Assembly (NCBI GenBank): GCA_902702965.1
Contig: CACRXP010000636.1
Coordinates: 83,908 to 147,907, forward strand
Source: Spirometra erinaceieuropaei
Lineage: Eukaryota > Platyhelminthes > Cestoda > Diphyllobothriidea > Diphyllobothriidae
Length of the DNA stretch: 64,000 nucleotides
Reading direction: 5' to 3'
The notes under the pieces were generated by a model, which was not told the origin of the DNA, did no database searches, and saw nothing but the letters and a program-made list of their open reading frames with translations. Each line of letters opens with the position of its first letter. Position 1 is the first letter of the stretch. Of this stretch, positions 46,008 to 59,500 are shown piece after piece. The translations under genes and the position numbers were made by a program.

Positions 46008-46225
46008 TGTGAACTGAGGCATAGCGAGCTGTGGTTTGGACGGTTGCCAATTAACAGAACAAATCGGTTTTAATAGCATTTTTGGGGTAACTGGAGGACT
46101 TAGAGTCAGGCTGCGATGGTCTCGTTTCGATGTGGCTCCCACGGCACTCTCCCACATATGAGATCGGAGCCGCCCTTACGAAAGCCTGGCACGTGTTGTG
46201 GGTCCAGGTCGTGTGTGGCCTGGGC
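46008..46225 (+). repeat. Family B repeat
   Basis: GAGGCATAGCGAGCTGTGGT, a GGACGGTTGCCAATTAACAG block, CAGGCTGCGATGGTCTCGTT and GGCACTCTCCCACATATGAG, then GGTCGTGTGTGG. Confidence 0.6.
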
Positions 46226-46245
46226 AGGCGGGCTGTTTAACTTTG

Positions 46246-46548
46246 GGCAGAATGGTATTGCCGACAAAGATAAGGGAGACTGGAATGGCCATTTCTGGCT
46301 TATTAGCCGTCGTCAGCCAGTTATACCCAACCCCGAAGTGTGGAACACCTGAGGTTTGAACTCGCGACCTGTTAGTTCGAAGTCCACGCCTCTAACCACT
46401 GGGCCACGGGTCCGTTGCCCTGTCGGTTTCGATCGGGTATATACAATGGTAGGGGGCGCTCACCGATCGTTCTTACGGAACACACTCGTTCCGATGTGCC
46501 TTACGAGCTCTCTCTCGAGCCCAACCAGCAGCCGCACAGCGGCTGGGA
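46246..46548 (-). repeat. SINE-1, complete unit, inverted
   Basis: Tail (46246-46330), tRNA-like head (46345-46415) and left block (46455-46545), all well preserved. Good reference copy for the family. Confidence 0.85.
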
Positions 46549-46625
46549 TGAAACTGAGGTGGCACCAACTACCCATAGACAGACTACTGTACAGCACATT
46601 TAGTAATGTTAATGTTTTTAACACC
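46549..46625 (+). repeat. Short dispersed repeat (partner at 58.14 kb)
   Basis: GAAACTGAG, GGCACCAACTACCCATAGAC, GTACAGCACA, TTTAGTAATGTTAATGTTTT; matches 58140-58215 in the same orientation. Confidence 0.65.
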
Positions 46626-47369
46626 GCCAGGCGGGCTGTTTAACTTTGTCAGCCACTGTGCTCGCACCCGCCTTCGGTCGTATTGACATTTTCTTGCCAA
46701 TGGAGCCAGGTGGATGAGGGTGGATAATGTGCGACAGAAGCTGCGCAAGTCACCGGTGCTGCGCCCACTTCGTTGGGTATGCGATGGACGTCTTCGCTCG
46801 CCATAGTCGAACCGTCATAGTGGGGAAGGATTTCGCATCATAGATTTCACTTCAGTGAGAGGACTGGGCAAAGACGATCAAAAATTCTTTCGCGTACATT
46901 GACTGTCGTAGCATATATACCGCGTCTCTGCCTGCCGCGACGTGATTGATCTCTCTCCCTAAACCGAAGTAGAATTCGGGCAATTTCACTTGCCGTGTTT
47001 ATCTGCTTTGTTCACAAGTCGCATGTTTGTGATGGCCACACTAAATACCATTTAATTAAACCGTAGATAAGTAGTTGATGCGAGCTGGGATCAGAGTGAA
47101 ATAATCACCTGGTGTTTCTAGAACTATTTTTCCCTGGGTACTCTTCACACATTTTTCGTGATCTACGAAGAACACATATACTAAGGACAACCAGTGGTGA
47201 CTTGTCGTCGTGTTGCACATTCCATCCAATCTTCAATACCGGGTTTAATCCACCACAAGCATCCCAAGTTTGCTGAAAACCTAGGTGCGCTACGAATACG
47301 CAGACAGGCGCCTGGCATTCCTTTGGCTCTAAGTCGCTATCTACTCTTCACCTTTCAACTTTCTTTCAG
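46626..47369. other. Upstream flank of the TAF3-like gene
   Basis: No repeat recognised. It ends in a polypyrimidine tract and AG at 47368-47369, four bases before the ATG. Either a 5' untranslated exon lies further upstream or a spliced leader is added here. Confidence 0.4.
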
Positions 47370-47532
47370 GAAATGGCCGCGGAACTGTTGAAGACTTCAT
47401 TTACAGAGATCGTGGCTACAGTTTGTTTCCAAGTGGGTTTCGAGAGAGCCAGCTTTGAGGCCATCGATATACTTACTGATGTATTACACAAATACCTCCG
47501 CACCCTTTCGGGATTTATTGCAGCTTTAGGAG
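47370..47532 (+). CDS. TAF3: TAF3-like exon 1 (start of the histone fold)
   Basis: The acceptor TTTCTTTCAG precedes GAAATGG. Donor at 47533 (GTAAGC). Encodes MAAELLKTSFTEIVATVCFQ and the LTDVLHKYLRTL helix. Ends in phase 1. Confidence 0.7.
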
Positions 47533-50500
47533 GTAAGCCTTTTATACTGACGCTCGTTTCTTTGCCAGAGGATAGCTACTTCGGTATCCTCGATGGGGTC
47601 ACGACGCTGGAAGTTCTTGACCAGCCGTTGGAGTCCTTGCTTACGTTTGCTGACGAAGTTGGCTCCTATATGCCACGCCCGGTGCCTACTAAGTGTTTGC
47701 CCCTTTATGGCCATGATAAACTTCGCCTTCCGCCCAAGGAGCAGTATGCGCTCACAGCACTTCAGCTGTCACATTTACCATCTGCAGCTGTCACCGGTAA
47801 GACCTAGGTCTCCTTTCCTCATTGGCCCTTATCCTAGAGGAGAAACCCGCAGTCAAGACGCCCCCCAAACCGACTGATCTCACACTCCCAAATTCGGCTC
47901 TCAAAGGCACCTGCCAACAGAATCTGCCGCCCTGGGCGGCTCGAGTTTCCTACCGTTTGACGCGCGTCACCTACGATACAGTCACAAAACGCCTAAGTGA
48001 ACATGAACCACCCACACCGATAGCGATTGATCCATCGTCGTCTTTGATCCATCGACGGTCAATGCGGCCCTCTACGTCAACTTTTCGCCGATCATCTGTT
48101 GCCACCGTAACGCCTAAGGTAGGCTCACCCACAGTTGGTGCTCCGAGTCCAAGGCGCGCCTACAACTCGAAAGACGCTTGGGCTGCTGCTTTGCAGGTAA
48201 ACTGCTGACTTTTTATATCCGTCAGTGTTTATTGTTGGTTAGGGTAGCTAAACTCCTGGTTTTGTTTCCTCTTTTATTTATCGTGTCTTGAGTTCCGTCT
48301 AGCACATATATCCGGACCGGACTGTAGTGCTAACGCACGAACTCCCATTTGCGGGCTGGGGTCCACGCCAGACAACACAGTATTGATTAGTTATCCCTTT
48401 CTGTCTCCGTCCTTCGACAGGGCGCCTGTTTGGGAGTACGAGAGAATCACTGTCGTGTAGAATGGGAATTATGCAGCTTTCCTGTAGGAGTTGATTGCTT
48501 TCGACTCAAATGTCAATTATTATTTCGCGGCCACTCTGAAAATCCGTTTTTCAGGGGCTTACCTTCGAGATCTTCCCCTAATATTTAGTAAAATGATCAG
48601 TTTACCAGCCGCATCTGACGTCCATGTATCGTAAACCAGCATAGAGAAGGCTGGGGGACCTGATGAGGATCCGAATCCCTAGCAGTTGCGTCACACAGCT
48701 GCATAACTTCCCCTGAGACGCATGTTCTACTTTTAGCTGGTGGCTGTCTATGGAGCCGGTAGAACTGACAGTTTTAGTCAAGCTCCTAGTTTGGAAGTAT
48801 TTCGATGCCCAACCCATCACTTCCTCCTCCGCGAGGGAGTTTTATTCCGTCCCAACTTATACCGTGGCATTCGAGCCCCCTCCGAAGAAGTTGTCGATGC
48901 AGTACAAAGTCTGTGCACCCAGAGAGGACGGCATTCCCACTGAAAACTTGTTTCGCATCTGCGGCGCTCTGGCTCTGAGATATTTAAATAAGCGTGGAGG
49001 GATGAGCTCGCTCCTGATGACTGGGGCTTGGGCATGCTTGTGCCTGCCTTTACGAAGGGAGATAAAACGAGATGCGTGAACCTCATCGATGTTGCTGTAA
49101 GGGTCTTTGCTGTTGTCCTTCTCAGGCGATTCCAGTCAGTGCGGGACTAAGGCGAGGCCCAACGAAGCCGAGTTCCGAGCTGGATGTAGATGTGCGGACC
49201 AGATATTCACAATAAGGCGCATTCTTGAATTTCGCCATGGTTACCAAAAACCGACGGCTATCACCTTTGTTGACTTTGTCGCCGCGTTCGATTCCGTCCG
49301 TCATAAGTCCCTGGGGCTGATAATAGAACCAAATGATGTGTCGGCCAAAATCTTCGCCATGACTGGATATTGGGTCTTGCGTTCAGTAAGGTTGTATCCT
49401 GCCACCCGTTCTGTTTAACAACACCATTAACTGGACTCTCGGGAAGGTCCTACACAAATTTGGTGTTGTTGAGTTTGTAACCGGACCCTGGCCGACTGGT
49501 CTCGACTACGGGGATCATATAGCCTTACAAGGTCCAAGTTTTTGTGGTCTACAGCAGTCTATGGGGTCACCGGTAAATAAGGTCGCTAATGCGGTTGGTA
49601 TATCCATAAACGCTGGGAAGAACAAACTGTTTTCAAGCTGTATCCCTGGCTACGAGAAGGCGCCTGACGAGATTAATGCCTGGCAGCTTGAAGTGGTAGA
49701 CGGTTTCAAATACCTCGGAGCGAAGCTACTGCCGAATGGACAGAGTAAGGACGACATTATCTCCCGAGTCGATGCCTTTCGTCGGATTTTCTCAAGCCCT
49801 GGCAAGTTTCTATGAACCCGACGCAACATCTCCATTGTCACGAAGATTGGCGTTAACCGTCCGGTATGTCTTTGTCTATGGTTTTGAGTACGGGGCTGTG
49901 TGTGTGGTAGATGGGCGAACACTGGGCGTATTTAGCCACCACTGCTTGAGGACTATCCTTTGAATGAAGTTCACCTTCATCTCAGATGAGATAGTTCACA
50001 CTCGCCGCGACATCGTAAGGTCGTCCAAGAAGGGCGACCGTGGTTTGTTTGGGCACGTCCTTAGTCGCCCACACCCTGGATCCTGCAACGCAACCCACCT
50101 CGAGGAGTCGAAGAGGGGGTTAGCTCAAAGCCCGACTCGACACAGTCCGTCAAGACATGGAAGTAGCTCCTGGGCCCGCGGTATCTGGTCTTCGTTGCAG
50201 GCGGAGAGAACGAGTTAAGTTGTCCATATCTGTTGTCGCGGATCGAGGTACAGTCCTCAACATCATCGAGGCCGGCTTGATCAGGCATGATCACAGCCGT
50301 ACCAAGTACAAGAAATACAGGCCAAACTGAGTCTAAGGTTACATTACCGTACGGGCTATTGTTTCAAAGACGAATCTTATAGGAAAGCCCGCATCACTCC
50401 CATTGGCTCTTGGAGTTACGTTGTTATGAAGTCCTATAGACTGATTTTCAAAAGAAAGAGAGAGAGAAAAAGTTCAATTCTGTTCCCGGCAGCCGGCGCA

Positions 50501-53500
50501 GTTCTGGGGTCTTTACACATCCATGAAAGTTGTCAGTCAGTCACTGATGGAAAACCATGCTCACAGGATATGCCCATTCTTGGAACTTTCCAAGTTCTAC
50601 CTATCTTTATGCCTTCTCCCTCGTTTAATGTAGGCAATGCCCTCTCCCGGCGCACCGCCTACACACCCGCAGTCTCCGCGAGTCAATTCGCCATCGATTG
50701 CTGAGAAGATGTCACCCCAGCCGTCTTCACAGGTGCCCACACCGAAGTCATCCCTACTGACGCCGGCAAATAAACTCGCCTCTTCCCGGTTCGTGATCTT
50801 CCTTTGTCTCCAGTTTAGTTCCCAACTGTAGATTCTCTAAAAGAAGACGAAGGCACGATCACTGGGACGGTAGTTTTATCTGTCTTAGCTTCGTGCCTTT
50901 GTCTTCTTTTAAACAAGAACCTGGGATGCGCATATTCTCTTCCATTCGTCTAGATTCTCCTTTTGTTTACGAAGAAGTCACCGTATTCTGCCCTTAATAG
51001 CAGACGTGCACGTCGTGTGCGTTCTTCTGTTTTTGTCTGACTTTGAAGCCGGTCCTTTTGAGTCATTTGTCACCCGAAAACCAGTAAGTTTTACGTTTTT
51101 GTTATTGTCTGGTTTCAAGCCGAAATTGAGGGGGAGGGGGCGGGGGCGGGGGACAGCCACTTTGCGATGGGAGGTGAATTATCTTTTATCGAATTACCCT
51201 CTAGACGGGGCTATGCCGTCAGCATAGTCAGGGTTTAAAACGGGAAAACTGTACGGTCACACTCGTTGCCACCGACTACTGTCGACAGAACCGCGTCTAT
51301 CACATGGTCAAGGAGAGTTGGTGAGAAGGTACGAACTTGTTGGACGCCAGCATTAACGGCGTAGCAATCTCGCTTTTTACTTCATGCTTGAGCCTGTGTT
51401 GACATAAGGTGGCAGTGTACGGCAATGGCCTTCGGAGGCCTACAGAACCTGGAAAACAGCTTTTTTTCATGACTTCCTGGTAGTTCAGCAGTCCCTCTTC
51501 CACGTCGTCTCCCTCTAACTACTCCATCTCACTGCATTATCCGTGTCGAGGCATAAGGTTGCATGACATTTTGCCTTCCAAACTACCTTCCGCTAGCAGT
51601 GTAGTCAAGCGTGCCTTCCGAAGCCGCAAAAGGCGACCCAGCTTCGGACGAAAGAGACCGCCATCATCCAAACGTTTTGCACTCTCGTCGGCCTGGACAT
51701 CTGGCCCCTCGTCTGTACCACCTGTGCCCGAGGAGGAAGAACCAGTCGCGGTGAAGGTGGGCGAATCTGTTGATGCGAGTGGCCCAAAGCCTGACTCCAG
51801 GACGCCGGCTGCCTCATGTCACAGCAGTTCCCCAGACAACTATCACCAAACCTTTGGCTTCTCTCCGGACTCCAGTCCCTCTGATCCGACCTACCACGAG
51901 GAGATCTTTCACAGGAAGGAGGATGGTAGTTCACAGCCAGCGGAGACTACCGTGACTCCTAAATTGCCTACCAGCAGCCCTCCCTTACCGGCGCAACCCG
52001 CGGATAAATCACCGGGTAGGCGTTCTTACACCCATCATGCCTGATATTGAGTTGTCCCAGATATTTGTCCATGATCTTACAAAATCTAACCGGGTGAAAG
52101 TGTTTAGAAGAAGGTTGCCAACAAAGACGAAGGAGACTTGAAGGACCATTTCTGGCCTACTGACCGTCATCAGCCAGCCATACCCAACCACACGTTTTTA
52201 CAACCACCGAGCCTCGATTCCAGCATCCTGACCGTTGAGCCAGGCCTTGTTGTCCTGTCATTCTGCGTATAGGGCTAGCGGCAGCTGGCGGAGCTCGAGA
52301 TTGAGTTCCTTAGAAATAACGAGAAGAGTGTGTCCCGCATTGTGACCGGTGAGCACCCCTCTACGAACGCGGTCATTAATTTATTCGTACCTCGCACGGC
52401 AGATGAGGTATTTGCAGTCTGACTGACAAAGTGAGAAGTTTCGGTCAGATGGTGGTTGGATTTGATAAACTACGAGGGTATCACAAATAACTTTTTGCTC
52501 AGACTGGCAAGGTAACCGATCTCATTGCAGTATTTGCAAGGGAGTGAACTAGAGCGAGACAAATGCGAGTAGCCTGGGATTATGAGTCAACATTGTTGAC
52601 GTACTTGCTTCCTATCAGTAGGCGTGCTTTTATTAAGTTACATATTTCAGGCGTGTCGGCCGCGCGGGCTGTAATGTATTCGAGACAAGACTACTGCTTC
52701 GGGACAAGACTACTTCTTCATACTGACCCAACTGTGAAGAACTCGGCGCCTCGGTGGGATGCGAACCCACGTAGTAAGGGGGAGGCTTTAGTACAGCCAA
52801 CGCTCTAACCACTTGAGCTACGAGACCACGCCGGACGACGGTTGGGTCAATATGAGTTATTCAAGATCTGCCAAAACATCTATGAATTACGTGAGCTTGG
52901 TAGTCATCTGGTGGATTCTAAGTGAATTACTTAGGAAATCCTGCTTGGGCAGTCAACTTACTGTATCAGATTTGGTGGATTCCAGACGTTTGGGCGGGCA
53001 ACTTGACCCAAATTTGATTGAACTCGCGTCTTCCGACGGGGCCTCGTAGCTCAAGTGGTTTGAGCGTTGGCTGAATTAGAGCCTTCCCCTTACTGCGTGG
53101 GTTCGAATCCCACCGAGGCGCCGAGTTTTTCACAGTTGGGTCAATATGAGCTATTCAAAATCTGCCGAAACATCTATGAAGGCTACTTCTATCAGAAGCG
53201 CATAGCCTACTTACGAATAATTTCCGAAGCCGAGGAGCATTGTCCGCGTGACTAGGTTTCATCCAACCCGATAGTCGAGACACTGACGTCGGTAGCTTTG
53301 CTTCCATGCGCTCAAATGTGGCCAGCGACGCGAGGCCGGTTAAATACTTAGGACCCGGCCTCTTCCTCCTTCCCATAGTCTGCCTGTGCTACCCATCTGT
53401 TCATTTCTCCTTCCTCACCAACTACCTCTCCTACTCGTAGTAACTTCGCCGGTGCGTCCCTTTTCACCTGACCTGTCAGCGGCTGACCGGGCTCCTTCGA

Positions 53501-56500
53501 CTCCACACACCCCGACTACAACCCCAAACAACGCTGAGGACAGGCCCAAGCTGAGTCCACCCGCATCGTCGTCGTCTTCGTTGTCACCGCTCCGTCATCA
53601 ACGGTCTGAGACTGCAGCAACGCCAGCAACTGAAACCAAACAGAGGCCAACGCGGGCAACCGAGTCGGGAACATCTTCAGTGTCGGAGCAGGTGTGTACT
53701 GCCGTTATTTCACATTTACGGCCTGCCTGCCTGCTTTCACTGTACTGAACCGGGTCTTGAAACGAAGTGGGCGCCATTGGCAGTCTGGGTGGGAGGGTGT
53801 CTTTAATGTTGTTTTTGTTGACGAAAAATCCTGGTCATTTGCTGTGTGGACCAGGGGGTGTAGTGGCACGCCTAGGTGCGACTCCGGCCATGCTAGCCAC
53901 CTGCGCCCTCCCCTTCACCTCCGGTCTTCTTGGCTCTGTCTTGACACCGGATCAAGATGAGGAGTGGGGAGGACAGAGTGCGGTAGATGCCGTGCAAGTC
54001 TACTATCACCATAAACTAACTCACACGCAAGTCACCGTCCCTGCTCCGCCTTGCTGTGGAACACATGGGGGACATCGCCTTAACCGACGGTCGGGTTCGA
54101 GGGTGTCTTTACCATGACTACCTTCCTACACAGTGATCAGAGCTCGTAAGTTTACTTACATTTGGAGAGGGTGGAAGTACAATGTTAGTGAACATTTGAC
54201 GAGACTGCAACCATCGTGCGTTGTATTTGGGTGAAGAATCTTACCCGCCACCCCTTTCGATCCTGCGCAGAAATCACTACTTATATGGTATTTGCTATTT
54301 TGATTCATCTAGTCAGTCTCCTGGCAGGGTCGTTTACTGCCTGCCCTGGTCAACGAGTTTTCGTGTAAAAAACATGATGATAGAAAGGTTTTTAGGCAAT
54401 CGGAGACCCGGTAATTAATCCGTCTTTGGAATATGCTAGATCTATTACATGTTCTTGGTGAGTATGGTCTCCCAAAACGCCTTTATATCTTCCTTACTGT
54501 TGCAATGGCGACGTACCTAACGTCCTAAGCTACGAGGCCCTGCTAGCTCAAGTTCTTAGAGCTCTGGCTATAGCCAAGGTCCTGCCCTTGCCGTCGTGGG
54601 TTCAAATCCCACCGGGACCGCCGGGTTTATCACAGGTGGATCAAATTTTTTTTAAAGTCTGCCCAAACACCTGTGTTCACAGTGCGTCCAGAAATGTAGT
54701 AAATGATATTCTCTAAATTATGTGGTGGAAATGGAAGATCAATTTAAGTAGTGTGCGCTACTGTCTGAAGTATGATATACGCGAAGTAGGCTAGAGAAAG
54801 TCCATGCAGAATCCCTATCCTCACACTCACTAGGCGTCTGGAGATTCTTTTAATCGCTTCACAGTGGATGCATAGTCTCAACCCCTAATACTTGTCCATC
54901 TTATTCGTAGCCAAAGACCGTCGGAGGCCATCGCCCTGTTCAAAGCAAATCATCCAAAAAGAAGAATAAAAAGGCGCCATTTTCCCTCCCGTCACGCGGA
55001 GGGGTCACACCGAAGAGACGTCTGCCCGGCTCAAAGACGTCGATTGTTATCAACAAGGAGCCATTGAGTCCTCTGTCGGAAAACGACCTGCATTCCACTC
55101 CCTCACCCTCCGCCTGCTCCGACTCTAATACCGAACCAATGACGGACCAGGAACGAAGTGCTGATTTTGAGATGCCGCGCCAGAAGCCCGAGCCGCCGCT
55201 GGGCTCTCCTGAGCGTCATGCATCACCTGAGTTGGCCAAGACGGATCGGACATCGTCCAGCTATCAGTCGGTCCCGCAACCACCTAGTCAGGCGACCTTC
55301 CTGTCTAGCTCAGGCATTACGCAGCCTACGGTCCTACACTTCCCACCCACAAAGCGACCTCGATCACGCACTTCCTCCTCCCTTTCCTCTCTCTCATCAC
55401 ACTCCTCATCCTCCTCATCTCCTTCCTCTGGCTCCTCCTCGGTTCTTTCCTCTCCCCTCCGCGCGAGTCCGGGCCGCGGTATTAGCACAAAACCTGTTCC
55501 GCCACTGCCGCCGGGACCTCCACCGCTCTCTTCCCTGACGTGTCTTCCGCAGACTCCTGCGGCAGTCAGCCTCGGTTCAACCCCGGGTCCACCTCCTCCA
55601 TGCACGCTCAGTCCGATCACGAATCCACGGACGCTCGGCTCCAATGCACCATCATTGGCAGAGTCGGATGATGGCGCAAAGACGCCGCCAGCCAAACAGA
55701 CGTCGCCTCCTTCGTCTCCTGCCGCGCGCACACTGTCCTCCGTTTCTCAGCGTGGGGTGGGTCGCTGCGATCTTTTTTCCATTTTTTGTCTAGGCTTCTT
55801 AAACTCCTCCAAGTAGAGGTCTTCCTTCCGTTGTCCCATTTAGGTTTCGCTGTTTACTGGAGGTCGGACCACCAAGCAAGCGTCTGGACAACCATTTGTG
55901 CATGTGCTTGGTTTCTTGATTTGTAATCTCCAAACATTCAGACGAATCCACCCACTTTCAGAGCAGGGACAACTGGAGTTGCTCAAGCTGAGTAGGAGTC
56001 CTGTTCAATACCATCGGTTTTCCGTAGACGATCCAGCACCCATCATGTTAGTCTTTCTAGAACTTCGGCTAATAGTTATCGTTCATTAATAGGGCAGATC
56101 GCTCACCGATCGCGCTACGTGACTCACTCGTATTGTTGTGCCTCGGGGCTCTCTCCTTGAGCCCCGCCACCAGCCGTACAGCGGCGCGTAATACAGACAA
56201 AATAGCATTACCGATAAGCTCAAGGGAGACTGAAATGGCCATTTCTGGCTTATTAGCCGTCGTCAGCCAGCCAACACAGAACTGGCTGAGAGCGTCGGGT
56301 AAGAAAATACAATTGTGTCTCTGCGGGATGGCGGAGAAGGCAGAATTGACGGCGACTGAGGGGATATTCCGTATCCAGTTTCTGCCCATCAAGTCTGGCT
56401 GCTTCTCGCGGACCACGTGTGCCGGCAGACAGTGTGCAGTAGATGTGCTACCTCATTTAATGTTAACCGAAATTTTAAAATGTGCTTGTGATTTGAAAAT

Positions 56501-59500
56501 ACTATTTAAGTAGAGTTGTAGAACTAATTATTGTGCAGCATAATCCTAAGATATTTCAGTCACCCCAGGATGTCGACTTTTTAATGAGCCTCTTTTCGAC
56601 CGTTTGCAAAAACTACACTTTGTCAAGAATAACTACTTAAATGACACAAATTCTTGACTTGATGGACTCGGGTGTTCCACACTTCGGGCTTGGGTATGGC
56701 TGGCTGACGACGGCTAATAAGCCAGAAATGGCCATTCCAGTCTCCCTTGTCTTTGTCGGTAATGCTATTCTGCCTACAAATTCTTACCTTTGATTACCGA
56801 CTCCCCCTCCCTTTTTTGGTCGGTCTTTTATAACTAAAGATAGACTACCGTTGGAGGCCACATTAATATGCACTTACTCATTCACTTGCCTCCGCGGAGC
56901 GGGATATGTTGGCCGTACAATGAGACGCCTGATAAAGAGGGTGCGTGAGCATATGTCCGCTTGGTTAGACAGAGGTGAGACCCGATCGATTTCGAGTTCT
57001 ATTGTCGCACATTTAATCGATACGGATCACCGAGTCGATGTCAAGGAAGCATTTCAGATTGTCTGTCGGACACCAACAAGCTTCTCTAAAGGCCTACACC
57101 AACGGATACTAGCAACGGCCGAGGCAATGGCTATACGGCTAGCGAATCCGGTGTTATGCTGTCAGAAACCCCCGACACAAGCGCACTCTTCCGTGGTCAA
57201 CGCCAACCTCAAGTGATGACATGCCGCCTCAAATCCCTAATTACAGTGGTGGGTACTCCGTACTTGGTACCCAATCCAAGAACATCACTCAAAGACTCTC
57301 TTACCCCCCTCCCCTAGCTCTGATGACCAAAACCCGCAGACCTCGTCATGCGGGCGACGTGGGGAGGATGAGTGTTAATGACTTAATAGCCCTTGAGACA
57401 CCTTTAAACACTGTTAATTTTGTACATTTTCATTCCTTCATGTAACTGTATTGGCCTGACGAAGAATTACCGAAAACACATGTTTCCCAACTTGACTTTT
57501 CCAGTGTTACCTGGGAATATTTGCGGAACTTAGACTATCTCGGCTTTGTTTGGTTTCAGCCGCCGTCACCGTTGTCCATTTCATCACTTCCTGAGCCCGA
57601 TTCAAGATTTCCTCGCTTTTCGGGCACAACTACTGGCACGGCGGCTCCATTAACTCCCGCCTCTACGCAACCGCATGGTAGCTTGCGTATCAAGATTCGC
57701 CTGGGCGCAGACGCAGCAAGCTGTCACAGTAGTGATGGTCCGCCGACGGAGACTACAGACATGTTGAGTCGGAGTTCCGTGTCCCCCTTTGCTGCTCTGA
57801 GACCAGAAGCTGCCTCCCCGTTATCTTCCTCGACATCCTCCACTTCCCCCTCGTCATCCTCTTCGAGCCCGAGTTCCAGTCCCAGTCGCCACAGTTCTGA
57901 CGAGGATTTGGATCACGTGGCTCGACGACACGCGGCCATTCCGCCCAGTCTGCAGGTTATCCGCCGTCGCAGTCCTCCCATACCGTCATCCCAGCACGAG
58001 AGGTGTGTGACAGTTAGCATCTCATTCAAACAGTTTATTAACGTTGTTATATTACTGCCTGTATTTCAGTAACGTTTGTTTTTTTTATTGTCCCATGTCT
58101 GTTGAATGTGAGTGTTGGCATTCAGTTCGTCTCCCTCAGAAACTGAGATAGCACCAATTATCCATAGATAGACAGTTGTACAGCACAGTTAGTACCGTTA
58201 ATGTTTTTAACTCTTGGAGCAATTCGTTTATCTGTCTGGTTTCCAAAACTTTGCCAATCTGAAGAAACTTTGTAGCTGTTTGATGCTTCCATTTTCAGAT
58301 TTTTTATATAGTTCGCTTCCTTGTGACAACTAGGGAGTTCAGAGGTTCAACACCTATATTTCCCTCAAATAAACTGAGACTGGAAAAACTGAAATTATTC
58401 TGCACCACCCACATCTGCCCCCTCTTTGTCGAGTATGGCGGGGGTCCCCATTCATGTCACTTATTGCACCCTCAAGTGCTCCAGTCACTCCTTCAGTAGC
58501 GGGGTGTTAGAAACTGTGTGCACCACATCATCACATCCTCCCCCACCAGTATCACCCACCGCAATCACCCAACTGCCACCTCCCACGCAAGTTGAAAGTG
58601 TGCGTCTCGGATCCTTCTCCATGCGGCTCGCCTGCTGCATGTGTGATCGGAGTCTGAGACGAAGACGGTGCGTCGAGCGCCGTGACTCGGAAGGTAGCCG
58701 ACTGACGCCCCAACTCCGTCCGCGCAGTCTGTCCAGTTGTGTGGAGTGGCGGACTGAGTACTAGACTGTCACGGCCCATTCTCAAGCGATCTGTAATTCA
58801 CTCATGTATGTGAGGAGAGCGTTTGTGTTTGTCTGTTTGCTTTATGGGTAGTGCCTCTCAGTCGACGACTGTTTGGTTACCCAACCCTGAAGTCCGACGG
58901 TCCAAGCTAAATGCAGAGCCAGGTGTCGCCCTTCTAAGTCAATAGGTATGTCAGCGTGTGCTATGCCAGTATGAGCGAACCATGGCCCTCGCAGTCTGGT
59001 ACACGCCGGCAGTTCCCTGACACCTGGTTCCTGGCCGGTAGATGCGCTTACGCTCCCGCTGGGTATACAGGTGGTGGGCATGACTGCCCACTCATCATCC
59101 TCGCCCTTCTGACCTCTGTTGGTGTGTTGTTGTTGGTCAAGTGTATGCTGTAGACCAGGGGGTGTAGTGGCACGCCTGGGTGCGGGTCCGGCCGTGCCAG
59201 CCACCTGCGCCCCACTCCGCCTCTGGTTTTCTTGACTCTGTCTTGACACCGTATCCAGGTGGGGAACAGGGAAGGGAGAATGCGGTAGATGCTGCGCAAG
59301 TCTACTATCACTATAAACTAATTCACTCGCAAGTCATAGTGACTGCTGCACCTTGCTGTGTAGCACACGGTGTACATAGTGAGACTCGACGGTCGGACTG
59401 CCGTGCCTCCACAGGGCTTTATCCTTCCGTGAGGACTGATATCGCTAGATTCCCTGCTCTAAACGGTTGCTTTGGAGGTCTCATCGTCGAGGCTGGCTAG

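Larger units (their letters stand above)
56845..57500 (+). mobile_element. Penelope-like element 3' end in intron 7
   Basis: Endonuclease frame (56851-57216), C-rich spacer and terminal block (57440-57500). It lies on the same strand as the host gene and ends about 60-70 bp before exon 8. Confidence 0.75.

Noticed and set aside
47370..47800. TAF8 or SPT7-type histone-fold protein instead of TAF3
   Set aside because: The segment after the fold (L-x-x-LL-x-F...V, then Pro-spaced residues) and the very long basic Ser/Pro chain fit TAF3 better; kept as the main alternative.
53040..53123. A functional tRNA gene
   Set aside because: The cloverleaf closes well, but the anticodon loop lacks the usual U before the anticodon, the variable region is odd, and the same downstream body accompanies other copies, so it is a SINE head.
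58426..58764. Additional exon of the TAF3-like gene (Pro-rich frame)
   Set aside because: It merges into a family B repeat and no acceptor/donor pair with the required phase 2 entry is convincing.
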